Of a stretch of DNA of 64,000 bases, positions 16,964 through 25,646 are shown one piece after another; the first letter of the stretch is position 1, and every line of letters begins with the position of its first letter. The DNA lies in contig NZ_SMBO01000002.1 in assembly GCF_004342985.1 (NCBI RefSeq), positions 62,001 through 126,000 of the forward strand, in the 5' to 3' direction. Source of the DNA: Novosphingobium sp. PhB57. Its GTDB lineage: Bacteria; Pseudomonadota; Alphaproteobacteria; Sphingomonadales; Sphingomonadaceae. The translations under genes were made by a program, and so were the position numbers. Below the pieces are notes generated by a model. It was not told where the DNA came from and ran no database searches. It saw only the letters and a list, made by a program, of their open reading frames with translations.

Positions 16964-17452
16964 ATGACCGTTGCCGTTGCCGCTCCCTTGCGCGCCGCCC
17001 GCGCGCTTGCGCTGGCCGTACCCGTGGTCCTGCTGGGCGGGGCCTATGTCAGCCAGTATGTCTTCGGACTTCATCCTTGCGAGATGTGCTGGTGGCAGCG
17101 CTATCCGCACATGTTCGCCATCGTCTTCGCGGCGCTGGCGTTCTTCTGGCGTCCGGTCCGTCCGCTGGTGGCGGTGGCCGCGGTGGGCATCCTGACTTCG
17201 GGCCTGATCGGCGGCTACCATGCCGGCGTGGAATATGGCTGGTGGCAGGGCATGACCGCCTGCACTTCCACGCCTTTCGCGGCCGGGGTGGACCCGATGG
17301 ATGCGATCCTCAATGCGCCGGTGATCCGCTGCGACGTCGCGCCCTGGACCCTGGGCGGCATTTCGCTGGCGGGCTTCAACTTCCTCATTTCCACCCTGGG
17401 TGCGCTGGCCGTGTTCGGCCTCGTCGCCCGCAGCCGCAAGGTTCCGTCATGA
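16964..17452 (+). CDS. dsbB: Disulfide bond formation protein DsbB
   Basis: This 162-residue four-helix membrane protein passes electrons from the periplasmic oxidase DsbA to quinone. The first cysteine pair is in HPCEMCWWQRYPH and the second pair is formed by the cysteines in TACTST and VIRCDV. Four hydrophobic segments are visible. Its stop overlaps the start of coq7 by four bases (ATGA), so the two genes are translationally coupled. Confidence 0.93.
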   Translation: MTVAVAAPLRAARALALAVPVVLLGGAYVSQYVFGLHPCEMCWWQRYPHMFAIVFAALAFFWRPVRPLVAVAAVGILTSGLIGGYHAGVEYGWWQGMTACTSTPFAAGVDPMDAILNAPVIRCDVAPWTLGGISLAGFNFLISTLGALAVFGLVARSRKVPS

Positions 17453-17964
17453 CGTCATCGAAGGCCGCGCGGATGATTCGGGTCGATCAGGCCGGTGAAT
17501 TCGGCGCGACGCGCATTTACGCGGGCCAGTTGGCGGTGATGGGCGCGCGCGCGCCGCACTCCACCGAGATCGCCGGCATGGCCGAGCAGGAGGCGGAGCA
17601 TCAGGCCCGGTTCGACGCGATGATCGCCGAGCGGGGCGTGCGGCCTACCTTGCTTCAGCCCGTCTGGTCGGCGGCCGGCTATGCGCTGGGCGCCGCGACG
17701 GCGCTGATCGGGCCGGAAGCGGCCATGGCCTGCACCGCCGCGATCGAAACCGAGATCGACCGCCACTACAGCGAGCAGATCGAAGACCTGGGCGACGAGG
17801 ATCCCGAACTGGGCGACGTGATCCGCAAGTTCCGGGACGAGGAACGCGAACACCGCGATGCCGCGCTGGCGGCAGGCGCGGAAAAGGCACCGGCCTATCC
17901 CCTGCTGTTCAACGCGATCCGTCTTGGTTGCCGGGTGGCGATCAAGCTCTCGGAAAGAATCTGA
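17449..17964 (+). CDS. coq7: Demethoxyubiquinone hydroxylase Coq7
   Basis: This 171-residue di-iron enzyme makes the penultimate step of ubiquinone synthesis. It starts MTSSKAARMIRVDQAGEFGATRIYAGQ and contains the iron-binding signatures EQEAEHQ and DEEREHRD of the ferritin-like four-helix bundle, plus the membrane-facing segment AAGYALGAATALIG. The start overlaps dsbB by four bases. Coupling a quinone-synthesis gene with quinone-using DsbB is seen in other Alphaproteobacteria. Confidence 0.95.
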   Translation: MTSSKAARMIRVDQAGEFGATRIYAGQLAVMGARAPHSTEIAGMAEQEAEHQARFDAMIAERGVRPTLLQPVWSAAGYALGAATALIGPEAAMACTAAIETEIDRHYSEQIEDLGDEDPELGDVIRKFRDEEREHRDAALAAGAEKAPAYPLLFNAIRLGCRVAIKLSERI

Positions 17965-18023
17965 AATCCGCACGTTATACTGTCGACCAAGAAGGGCGGC
18001 ATGTTACCTTGGAGCGTTCTCCA

Positions 18024-18184
18024 ATCAGGTGGAATCACCCGATGACTCGGAAAACGCGACAAACCAGGAGCCTGGTGCAGTGGATCCGATGCATTCGGAT
18101 CGGAATTGCTCCAGGATACCGTTCAAGGCTGCCGCGGCCATCTTGTGGCACCGCGAAGCCATCGACCAAAGCTGGAGCAATTCC
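18024..18184. repeat. Cluster of palindromes, probable mosaic intergenic repeat
   Basis: Four inverted repeats are packed here: ATCAGGTG-GAAT-CACCCGAT (18024-18043, one mismatch), ACCAGG-AG-CCTGGT (18063-18076), GATCCGA-TGCAT-TCGGATC (18083-18101), and a perfect 13-bp pair GGAATTGCTCCAG (18102-18114) with CTGGAGCAATTCC (18172-18184). The last arm ends exactly before the next gene's ATG. The arrangement recalls the RIME-type mosaic elements of Alphaproteobacteria; identity as a multicopy repeat is inferred. Confidence 0.6.
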
Positions 18185-18802
18185 ATGACGCGCCTCCTGA
18201 CGACTGCCGCAGCCCTGGCCACTTTCGGCGCCGCCTGCGGGCTGACCATGGGCGCGATGCCCGCCTTGGCGCAGGCGCCCCAGGTTGCCACGGACGATCT
18301 GGGTTCGGGCGACGAGAAGGTGAACCAGCTCATCGTCTACGGCGAAGACCCTTGCCCTGCCTCTTCCGGCAACGAGATCACCGTCTGCGCGCGCAAGGCG
18401 GAGGCGGAGCGCTTCCGCATTCCCGAGCCGCTGCGCGGCATCGATCGGCCGCAGTCGGAAGCCTGGAGCAACAAAGTGCAGGCTTATGAGACGGTCGGCG
18501 CTTTCGGCAACATGAGCTGCTCGCCGGTCGGCGCGGGCGGCGCTTCGGGTTGCACCCAGAAGCTGATCAACCAGGCCTATTCCGAAAGGAAGAACGGCTC
18601 GGAAGTGCAGTTCAGCAAGCTGATCGAGGCCGAGCGCGAAAAGCGCCTTTCCACCATCGATGAAGATGCCGCCGCCCAGCAGAAGCGCGTCGAGGAAGCC
18701 GAGAAGGCCTATTTCGACCAGCAGCGCCGCCAGCAGGCCGACGCCGACGCCAAGGCAGATGCCACCGACGTAGCCCTGCCGCAGCCGAAATCCCGGAAGT
18801 GA
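18185..18802 (+). CDS. Exported hypothetical protein
   Basis: I do not recognise a characterised family. The 205-residue product has a signal peptide (MTRLLTTAAALATFGAACG, with cleavage likely after ALAQA). The mature part has four cysteines, in DPCPASSGNEITVCARKAEAER and in SCSPVGAGGASGC, which suggests two disulfides, and a motif EPLRGIDRP. The C-terminal 70 residues are highly charged and probably helical (EREKRLSTIDEDAAAQQKR), ending in ALPQPKSRK. The ATG at 18185 directly follows one arm of a 13-bp inverted repeat. A periplasmic location is inferred. Confidence 0.7.
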   Translation: MTRLLTTAAALATFGAACGLTMGAMPALAQAPQVATDDLGSGDEKVNQLIVYGEDPCPASSGNEITVCARKAEAERFRIPEPLRGIDRPQSEAWSNKVQAYETVGAFGNMSCSPVGAGGASGCTQKLINQAYSERKNGSEVQFSKLIEAEREKRLSTIDEDAAAQQKRVEEAEKAYFDQQRRQQADADAKADATDVALPQPKSRK

Positions 18803-18887
18803 CGACGGCCCGGGGCGGGGCGCGGTAAGCTCCCCGGGCCCCGGATCTCTCATCCGGCATGAGCGGCTGACGATTGCCGCTCCTCCC

Positions 18888-19718
18888 TCAGGCCGGCTCG
18901 AACGCGGTGGAAAGCGAAAGCGTTTCCCAAGCGTCCATCTGCTGTCCCACGAATGCGATCTGGTCGCGGGCGTAGTGCAGCGCGTCTTCGCCCAGGAACA
19001 GGTGGAGCGGGGGCTCCTTTGCGTCGAGGGCGGCCAGGATAGCCTCGGCCCCGCGCGCGGGATCGCCCTTTTCGGCGCCAGCGCCCGCGGTGAGGCTGCG
19101 GCGCGCGAAGTGAGCGCCGTCCTCGTAATCGGCGATGTCCTTCGCCGCGACCTTGAGGCCCGAGGCCGCGAATCCGGTGCGGAACCCTCCGGGCGCGACA
19201 TTGGTCACGCGGATGCCAAAGGGTGCCACTTCCTGCGCAAGGGTTTGGCCCACGCATTCCAGCGCATATTTGCTGGCCCCGTAGACGCCGGTACCCGCCC
19301 AGGGCGCATGGCCGGACACTGAAGTAGTGTTGACGACATGGCCCGCCCGCCGCGCCCGCATGGCGGGGAGCACTGCCTGGATCATGCGGATCGCGCCGAA
19401 GACATTGATTTCGAACAGATCGCGCGCCTCGTCGATGGAGACTTCCTCGATCGCCCCGACCAGGCCGTAGCCGGCGTTGTTGAGCAGGCGGTCGATACCG
19501 CCGGTCAGCGTCTCGGCCCGGGCGACGGCAGCGCGAACCGAAGCATCGTCGGTCAGGTCCACCGAGAGGACATGGGCGCGGCCCGGTGCCAGCGCCTCGA
19601 ACGCCGCGTCTCCCACGCTGCGCGTGGTGCCGACCACCGAGTCTCCACGCGCCAGCGCCGCCTTCGCCACGGCCCGCCCGAGGCCGCCGCCGATGCCCGT
19701 GATGAGCCATTTCGTCAT
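18888..19718 (-). CDS. Short-chain dehydrogenase/reductase
   Basis: This 276-residue classical SDR has the cofactor motif TGIGGGLG at the N-terminus, LLNNAGYG, the catalytic serine in TTSVSGHAP and the active-site motif YGASKYALE. An NAD(P)-dependent oxidoreductase acting on a carbonyl or alcohol is expected; the substrate cannot be told. It is divergent from the ribokinase gene across a 238-bp gap with an operator-like dyad, so it could be regulated with the catabolic cluster. Confidence 0.88.
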   Translation of the reverse strand: MTKWLITGIGGGLGRAVAKAALARGDSVVGTTRSVGDAAFEALAPGRAHVLSVDLTDDASVRAAVARAETLTGGIDRLLNNAGYGLVGAIEEVSIDEARDLFEINVFGAIRMIQAVLPAMRARRAGHVVNTTSVSGHAPWAGTGVYGASKYALECVGQTLAQEVAPFGIRVTNVAPGGFRTGFAASGLKVAAKDIADYEDGAHFARRSLTAGAGAEKGDPARGAEAILAALDAKEPPLHLFLGEDALHYARDQIAFVGQQMDAWETLSLSTAFEPA

Positions 19719-19838
19719 CTTCGATGTCCTTCAGGATTGCGCCGATCATGCTTTGCGGCGAGGATTGCTGCAGGCCGGTGCGGCCTCGATCAAGCGCATT
19801 GTAGGATCCGGGCCAATCCGCGCTCTTTGCGCTGGCAA

Positions 19839-19853
19839 CCGCAATTGTTGCGG
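19839..19853. promoter_or_regulatory. Operator-like dyad between SDR and ribokinase genes
   Basis: CCGCAA-TTG-TTGCGG is a perfect 6-bp inverted repeat in the divergent promoter region, of the size bound by LacI-type or other dimeric repressors. The binding protein is unknown. Confidence 0.4.
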
Positions 19854-19956
19854 CAGCGCGCACGGCGGCGGGTGGCGCTTGACCTGTCCAAAGGCGCCAT
19901 GCAGCCCATGAGGAAAGCAAGGGCGCGGAACGGCTTGGCGCCGTGAGCAAGTTGGG

Positions 19957-20913
19957 GTGGCAGCTTTGGCAGTTCACATCTTCGGTTCGATCAATCTCGA
20001 TATCATCACGTCGCTGAACCATCTTCCACGGCCCGGCGAGACGGTCATGGCCACGGCAACGGCACGGTTGCCCGGCGGGAAGGGCGCGAACCAGGCGGTG
20101 GCGGCGGCGCGGATGGGCGCACAGACCCGCATGGTGGGCGCCGTGGGGGAGGGCGATTCGGGCAGCTGGATGCTCTCGCGCCTCAAGGCGGACGGCATCG
20201 ATGTCAGCGGCGTCGCCACGCTGCCCGGCGTCGATACCGGCACGGCCTATATCGCCGTGGACTCGCTGGGAGAGAACCAGATCATCGTCGTGCCCGGCGC
20301 CAACGCCCGCCTGCGCGATGCCCTGCCCGTGGCCGAAGGCGTGCTGCTGGCCCAGCTGGAAGTGCCGGTTTCGGCGCTGCTTCCGGTCTTTGCCCGTTCA
20401 AAGGCGCTCCGCATCCTGAATGCCGCCCCGGCCGTGATCGAGGGCAGGGCGCTGTTCGAGCATGTCGACATCCTGATCGTCAACCAGCACGAGATGGCGG
20501 CATTCCTCGGCCTGGATGCGGCGCCGGTCAACGATGACATGGTCGCCGTGGCCGAGACCGCGCGCGGCCTGCTCTGCCGCGAGGGGCAGACCGTCATCGT
20601 CACGCTCGGCGCCGGGGGCGCGCTGGCCGTGCGCGCGGACGGGCAGCTCCACGTCCCCGCCCTACCGGTGATACCCGTAGACACCATCGGCGCGGGGGAC
20701 TGCTTCTGCGGCGCGCTGGCGGCCTTGTTCGACGAGGGGCGCTGCCTGGAGGAAGCCCTGCCTTATGCCACCGTGGCCGCGGCGCTCTGCACCCTGGGCC
20801 AGGGCGCGGCACCGGCCATGCCGATGCGCGCGGCGGTGGAGGATCTGATCGGGCGGCCGGCAACAGAACATGCGCTGCCAATCAAGAAGCCTTCGGCGGC
20901 ATCCCTAAGCTGA
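19957..20913 (+). CDS. rbsK: Ribokinase (PfkB family sugar kinase)
   Basis: This 318-residue PfkB kinase most resembles ribokinase. The first signature is FGSINLDIITSLNHLPRPGET with LPGGKGANQAVAAARMGA, and the second is DTIGAGDCFCGALAA with the catalytic aspartate. The GTG at 19957 gives the normal N-terminal strand. It should phosphorylate ribose or a related sugar. It ends 71 bp before the RutA-like gene on the same strand; ribose is released when nucleosides are broken down, so a link to pyrimidine-like catabolism is possible, though no nucleosidase is present here. Confidence 0.9.
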   Translation: MAALAVHIFGSINLDIITSLNHLPRPGETVMATATARLPGGKGANQAVAAARMGAQTRMVGAVGEGDSGSWMLSRLKADGIDVSGVATLPGVDTGTAYIAVDSLGENQIIVVPGANARLRDALPVAEGVLLAQLEVPVSALLPVFARSKALRILNAAPAVIEGRALFEHVDILIVNQHEMAAFLGLDAAPVNDDMVAVAETARGLLCREGQTVIVTLGAGGALAVRADGQLHVPALPVIPVDTIGAGDCFCGALAALFDEGRCLEEALPYATVAAALCTLGQGAAPAMPMRAAVEDLIGRPATEHALPIKKPSAASLS

Positions 20914-20984
20914 CTTCGAGCGGTGCCGGACCAGATCCGGATCCGGGGGCCCGCCCCCAGACGACAGGCCAACAAGAGGACGCG

Positions 20985-22109
20985 ATGAACCAGTTTCCCA
21001 TGACGCCCTTCGGACTTCCTTCGGACAACGGCGGCAAGGACCTTGGCCTGTTCCTGCCGGTCGCCAACGGCGGCTGGATCCTGTCGAAGAACAAGCCCGA
21101 GCTTGACGGCTCCTATGCCTACAACCGCCAGTGCGCCGTGCTGGCCGAGGCGGCCGGCATGGACTTCATCATGTCGATGTCGAAGTTCCGCGGCTATGGC
21201 GGCGAGACGAAGCACTGGGATTCCTCGCTCGATCCGATCGTGCTCATGGCCGCGCTCAGCGAAGTGACGCGCAAGACCCGCATCGTCACCACGCTGCACA
21301 CCCTGCTCCAGAATCCGGCCGTCGCCGCCAAGATGATGGCGACGCTCCAGCAGGTGAGCGGCGGCCGGGCGGGGCTGAATGTCGTGACCGGCTCCTACAA
21401 GGGTGAGTTCGCGCAGATGGGCGCCTGGCCTGAGGACGTGAATCACGACCAGCGCTACGATCTCGCCTATGAATGGGTCCGCGCGGTGAAGGCGCTGTGG
21501 AGCGAGGATTCTGTCACCATGAAGGGTGACTACTTCACTCTGGAAGATTGCGAATCCTGGCCCAAGCCGGAGCAGCGGCCATTCCTGGTCTGCGCCGGAT
21601 CTTCCGAGATCGGCATGCGGCTCACCTCGGAAGAGATGGATGCGATCTTCCTGTCGGGCGGCACCGCGCCGGAACTGGCCAGGAACAGCGACCGCGCCAA
21701 GATCATCGCCGCCGAATATGGCCGCAACATCCGCACGTATTCGATGATGACCCTGGTGATCGACGACAGCGATGCGGCGGCCAAGGCCCGCGCCGAACAC
21801 TATGCCGCCGGGCTCGACGAAGGCGCGCTGGCGGGCATGATGCGCGCTTACGGCTTCCTCGATGCCGAGATCGGCAAGGAGAACGACTTCACCCGCAAGG
21901 CGCGCAGCTCGTTCATGTCCGCCCAGATCGTCGGCAGTGCGAAAAGCGTGACCGAACAGCTCGGCGAACTGCTCGAAGCCTCGGGCACCGACGGCCTCAT
22001 GCTGATTTTCGACGATTACCTGAAGGGGCTGCCGGTGTTCGGCGCCGAGATTCTGCCGGCCCTGCGCGAACGCTTCCCCGGCAAGGTCGCCGCGCCGGTG
22101 GCGGGCTGA
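20985..22109 (+). CDS. RutA-like LLM-class flavin-dependent monooxygenase
   Basis: This 374-residue protein is a bacterial luciferase-fold flavin monooxygenase. It resembles RutA, which opens the uracil ring with a flavin peroxide. Shared stretches are LGLFLPVANGGWI, MSMSKFRGYGGETKHWD, SGGRAGLNVVTGSYKGEFAQMG, and LIFDDYLKGLPVFGAEILP, with the FMN-binding segment FLVCAGSSEIGM. It is the first gene of a tight set: the RutB-like hydrolase follows after 4 bp. Dimethylsulfone and alkanesulfonate monooxygenases are more distant alternatives. The substrate is probably a nitrogen heterocycle or cyclic amide, by inference from the family and the three amide hydrolases beside it. Confidence 0.85.
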   Translation: MNQFPMTPFGLPSDNGGKDLGLFLPVANGGWILSKNKPELDGSYAYNRQCAVLAEAAGMDFIMSMSKFRGYGGETKHWDSSLDPIVLMAALSEVTRKTRIVTTLHTLLQNPAVAAKMMATLQQVSGGRAGLNVVTGSYKGEFAQMGAWPEDVNHDQRYDLAYEWVRAVKALWSEDSVTMKGDYFTLEDCESWPKPEQRPFLVCAGSSEIGMRLTSEEMDAIFLSGGTAPELARNSDRAKIIAAEYGRNIRTYSMMTLVIDDSDAAAKARAEHYAAGLDEGALAGMMRAYGFLDAEIGKENDFTRKARSSFMSAQIVGSAKSVTEQLGELLEASGTDGLMLIFDDYLKGLPVFGAEILPALRERFPGKVAAPVAG

Positions 22110-22113
22110 GTCG

Positions 22114-22794
22114 ATGGCCCAGATCCCGCCCCAGATGCCGCACTCGTGCACCGAAGACCTGCCGCATGTCGATCCGGCCGCACTGGCGGCGATGATCGAT
22201 CCTGCGAAGACGGCCCTGGTCGTCATCGACATCCAGGTCGATTTCGCGGCGCCGCACGGCCTGCTCGGCGGCTACGGCGTCGACCTCTCATCCGCCGATG
22301 CGGCGATCGACAATTGCGAGAAGCTGGTGGCGGCGGCACGCGGCGCCGGGGCCACGGTTGCGCTGATGCGCGTCGTCACCAGCGCCGAAACGGATTCGCG
22401 GGCGCTCAAGACGCTGATGGTCCGGCGCGGCCAGCCGGGCGGAGAAGCGATCTGCCGCGCCGAGGACGGCGGCGCGGACTATTACCGCATCTTCCCCCAG
22501 CCCGGTGACATCGAGATCGCCAAGCTGCTCTACGACGGTTTCCACGGCACCGACTTCGATGCGCAGCTGCGCGCGCGGGGCATCGAGACGCTGGTGATCT
22601 GCGGCCTCTCCACGGATTGCTGCGTGGACCAGACCGCGCGCTCGGCATTCCACCACGACTACGACGTGTTCCTCGTTTCCGATGCCAGCGCCGCCTACGA
22701 GCCGGGCCTTCACGAGAGTTCGCTCTCGGCGATGGAGAAGAACTGCGTCCTGCTGACCACCACCGGCGCGGTCGAGAACGCCTGGCGGGTCTGA
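22114..22794 (+). CDS. RutB-like cysteine hydrolase (isochorismatase superfamily amidase)
   Basis: This 226-residue isochorismatase-like hydrolase resembles ureidoacrylate amidohydrolase RutB. The catalytic aspartate is in ALVVIDIQVDFAAP and the nucleophilic cysteine in CGLSTDCCVDQTAR, with a lysine expected between them. The segment YDGFHGTDFDAQLRARGIETLVICG is typical of the family. It lies 4 bp after the RutA-like gene and 50 bp before the MFS gene. It probably hydrolyses the amide or ureido product of the monooxygenase; N-formylmaleamate-type or maleamate-type amides are other options known for this superfamily. Confidence 0.88.
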   Translation: MAQIPPQMPHSCTEDLPHVDPAALAAMIDPAKTALVVIDIQVDFAAPHGLLGGYGVDLSSADAAIDNCEKLVAAARGAGATVALMRVVTSAETDSRALKTLMVRRGQPGGEAICRAEDGGADYYRIFPQPGDIEIAKLLYDGFHGTDFDAQLRARGIETLVICGLSTDCCVDQTARSAFHHDYDVFLVSDASAAYEPGLHESSLSAMEKNCVLLTTTGAVENAWRV

Positions 22795-22844
22795 GTCGCT
22801 TCACCGAGCCCTGCCGCCCCCATCCCAATCAGGAGCCGCCGCCC

Positions 22845-24095
22845 ATGACCGTGACCACTCCCCCCCGCGGATCGAAGGGCGGCGTGCTGTTCGCCTGCAC
22901 GCTCGGCAATTCCGTGAGCGTGACTCCGGCCGTCCACGCGGTCTTCGGGCTGTTCCTGGTGCCCTTGTCGGAGACGTTCGGCTGGAGCCGGGCGAGTATC
23001 TCGGGCGTCCTCGGCATCCTCGCCCTGGTGGGCGCGGTGACGTATCCATTGATCGGCCGTCATATCGACCGGGCCGGCGCGCGCACGACGCTGCTCGTCG
23101 GCACCTTCGGGCTGGCGCTTTCCATCGCGGCGCTGGCCCTGACCAACGGCAGCCTCTTCCAGTTCTACGCCACGTTCACCGTGCTCGCGGCCTTCGGGGC
23201 GATGGCGGGGACGCCGATCTTCCAGAAAGTGATCGCTGACTGGTTCGACGAGAATCGCGGCACCGCGCTCGGCATCAGCGCGGGCGGCGGCTGCGGGATC
23301 GGCTCGGTGGTGCTGCCGGTCATGGCGGCGGTGCTGGTGCAGACCTGGGGATGGCGTGCCGGCTACCTTGGCATCAGCGCCTTCATGCTGGTGGTGGCCC
23401 TGCCGCTGTTGTTCGTGCTGCTGCGCGATCGGGCCGCTTCGGGCGCGGCCGATACCATGCGCCTTCGCGAGGGGATGACCCTTGGCGAAGCGGCGCAGAC
23501 GCCGATGTTCTGGCTGATCCTGCTGGCACTGGCGGCCGGGGCGGGCGGCACCACGGCGGTGTTCAGCCATGTCGTGCCGATCCTCTCCGACCGCGGCTTC
23601 TCGGTGGCGGCGGGCACGGCGGTCGTCAGCGTCTTCGCGCTCGTCACATCCGGCTGGCAGATCGCCACGGGACGGATCATGGACAAGATCCAGACCCCGC
23701 GCGTGGCCGTGCCGATGTATCTCATGGCCGTTGTGGGCCTGGTCCTGCTGGAAACCGCGCAAGGCATGCCGCTCCTGATCGCGGGCGGGGCGCTGCTCGG
23801 TATCGGCCTCGGCGGCCAGTTCGGCGCGCTGCCTTACTTCATCGCCCGCTATTTCGGCACCAGGCACTTCGGTTCGGTGATCGGCGCGATGTATTCGGCG
23901 GTCATCGCCGCGCAGGGGACGACGCCGATCCTGCTCGACCTGGTTTTCGACGCGCGCCATTCCTACCGCCCCGCGCTTGTCGGTGTCGGTGCCGCGCTGC
24001 TGGCAGGGGCGCTGCTGCTCATGCTGCTCCCCCGTTACGGCCGGGAGGCGGAAGGCGCGGATGCGGATGGGCCGCTTTTCGCCGCCGCGCACTGA
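22845..24095 (+). CDS. MFS transporter
   Basis: This 416-residue protein has about 12 hydrophobic segments and the major facilitator signature GRHIDRAGARTT after the second helix. It begins MTVTTPPRGSKGG. An AGGAG ribosome-binding site lies 9 bp before the ATG. Its general look (GWSRASISGVLGIL, DWFDENRGTALGISAGGG) fits the monocarboxylate/oxalate-formate antiporter branch. Location inside the cluster suggests import of the substrate or exchange with an acid product. Confidence 0.88.
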   Translation: MTVTTPPRGSKGGVLFACTLGNSVSVTPAVHAVFGLFLVPLSETFGWSRASISGVLGILALVGAVTYPLIGRHIDRAGARTTLLVGTFGLALSIAALALTNGSLFQFYATFTVLAAFGAMAGTPIFQKVIADWFDENRGTALGISAGGGCGIGSVVLPVMAAVLVQTWGWRAGYLGISAFMLVVALPLLFVLLRDRAASGAADTMRLREGMTLGEAAQTPMFWLILLALAAGAGGTTAVFSHVVPILSDRGFSVAAGTAVVSVFALVTSGWQIATGRIMDKIQTPRVAVPMYLMAVVGLVLLETAQGMPLLIAGGALLGIGLGGQFGALPYFIARYFGTRHFGSVIGAMYSAVIAAQGTTPILLDLVFDARHSYRPALVGVGAALLAGALLLMLLPRYGREAEGADADGPLFAAAH

Positions 24096-24115
24096 TCATA
24101 CACGGAGCCCCGACT

Positions 24116-25522
24116 TTGGCCGACATGCCCGATCCCGTCCCGACTTTCGCCGATCCCGCCAAGGCGCCTTACGCCGTGAGCGAGGCGGAACGCGCCGCCA
24201 TCGCCGCCGCCATCGACAGCGACGAGCTGGTCGAACTGGCGCTCACCCTTGGCAACATCCCCAGCCGATCGCGGGAGGAACTGGCGGCGGCCGAATTCGT
24301 CCACGCCTGGATGGCGAAGGAGGGCTTCAACCCCCGCAAAGTCGGGGCCACGCCGGAACGTCCCAATGTGATCGGCGAGTACGGCGGCTCGGTAAGGGGA
24401 GGGGGACGCGGGGCGAACCTGCTGTTTACCGCTCACCTCGACACCGAATCGCCCAGCGGCCTGCCCGAGCACGACAAGTTCCGCTACCGCGATTCCACCC
24501 TGGCCGATCCCGAGTGGACGCAGTGCTGGCTGGACGAGGACGGCCGACTTCGCGGCTATCCGATCAGCAACGATCGCGGCCCGATGTCCTGCTTCCTGAT
24601 CGCCGCCAAGGCGCTGAAGAAGGCGGGGATCGGCCTTTCCGGCAAGACCTGGCTCACCGCCTGCCCGGGAGAGATCGGCCCTGAGCCGATCGAGGAGTTT
24701 TCCGGCATCGGCTGGAACGGCAAGGACATCGGCGCGCATTACCTGTTCCACCACGGCGGCGTCGCGCCGGACTATGTCATTGCCGCGGAAGGCACGGACT
24801 TCGGACTGACCTGGCAGGGCTGCGGCTATGCGCTCTATCGCGTGCGGATCTTCGGGCAGGGCGTGTTCTCCCCGATCCTCGACGCTCCCGTCGATCCCCG
24901 CGCGCATCCCAACCCGATCTACCGCCTTGGCGCGGTGATCGAGGCGCTCCACGCCTGGGGCCTGAAGTTCGAGGCCGATTCCATCATGGAAACCGCCAGC
25001 GGCGCGATCCACCCCAAGGTCCAGATCGCCTCGGTTCGCGGCGGCATGCCGATAGACTTCGGCGCGGGCACGGAAGTCTGCGCGCTCTACATCGACGTCT
25101 CGCTCAACCCGCGCCAGAAGGCGGCCGATGCCTATCACGGCATCATGGAGGCCATGCGCGGCGTGGACGTGCAGGACTTCGACGTGGAGCCCATGGTCGT
25201 GCGCCACGGATTCGAGGCGCGGCCTTCCGAAGTGGCGCCGCTGGTCGGTGCCGTGGATGCCGCCACGCGGCTGGCGCGCGGCACCGCGCTGGAGCCGGCG
25301 CACCCGGTGTTCTCCAGCATGTGGCGCGACCACAACGTGTTCAACATGCACCGGGTACCCGCCGTAACCACCGGCATGCCGCGCTGGCGGCCGACGCCGG
25401 CGGACATGGCCTCCAGCGCGCTTGTCTATGCCCTCACCATGCTGGCCGTCTGCGGCCGCGGCGAGGCGCCCGCAGCGGCGGGAGGCACCAGCGTGTACGG
25501 GAATGAGACTCCCTTCGAATAG
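24116..25522 (+). CDS. M20-family amidohydrolase/peptidase
   Basis: This protein of about 468 residues has the M20 metallopeptidase fold (ArgE/DapE/carboxypeptidase G2 type). The metal-binding motif is FTAHLDTESPSG, the glutamate pair region is CPGEIGPEPIEE, YVIAAEGTDF gives the next ligand, and a C-terminal histidine lies in SSMWRDHNVF. The dimerisation domain is the middle part (about residues 235-345). The TTG at 24116 is favoured because GGAG is 8 bp upstream; the ATG at 24125 is the alternative. It probably hydrolyses an N-acyl or N-carbamoyl group made in this pathway. A regulator-amidase gene follows on the same strand. Confidence 0.85.
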   Translation: MADMPDPVPTFADPAKAPYAVSEAERAAIAAAIDSDELVELALTLGNIPSRSREELAAAEFVHAWMAKEGFNPRKVGATPERPNVIGEYGGSVRGGGRGANLLFTAHLDTESPSGLPEHDKFRYRDSTLADPEWTQCWLDEDGRLRGYPISNDRGPMSCFLIAAKALKKAGIGLSGKTWLTACPGEIGPEPIEEFSGIGWNGKDIGAHYLFHHGGVAPDYVIAAEGTDFGLTWQGCGYALYRVRIFGQGVFSPILDAPVDPRAHPNPIYRLGAVIEALHAWGLKFEADSIMETASGAIHPKVQIASVRGGMPIDFGAGTEVCALYIDVSLNPRQKAADAYHGIMEAMRGVDVQDFDVEPMVVRHGFEARPSEVAPLVGAVDAATRLARGTALEPAHPVFSSMWRDHNVFNMHRVPAVTTGMPRWRPTPADMASSALVYALTMLAVCGRGEAPAAAGGTSVYGNETPFE

Positions 25523-25562
25523 CTCTTTCGCGCACTCTTGCCGAGGGGGGCGGCGGCCGATA

Positions 25563-25581
25563 GACCTTTGTCATAAAGGTC
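25563..25581. promoter_or_regulatory. Inverted repeat before the regulator-amidase fusion gene
   Basis: GACCTTT-GTCAT-AAAGGTC is a perfect 7-bp dyad located 66 bp before the TTG start of the AraC-acetamidase gene and 40 bp after the M20 gene. It has no T run, so it looks more like an operator than a terminator; autoregulation is possible. Confidence 0.5.
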
Positions 25582-25646
25582 GCCAAAGCCCCCGAAATTG
25601 GTCGCCCGACAGGGAAGGGTGCCACCCGCTTCTAGGTGGTTTCCGC

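Noticed and set aside
20945..20958. GGGGGC-CC-GCCCCC before the RutA-like gene as an operator
   Set aside because: A GC-only palindrome of this kind arises easily in such DNA and the loop is too short; no support beyond symmetry.
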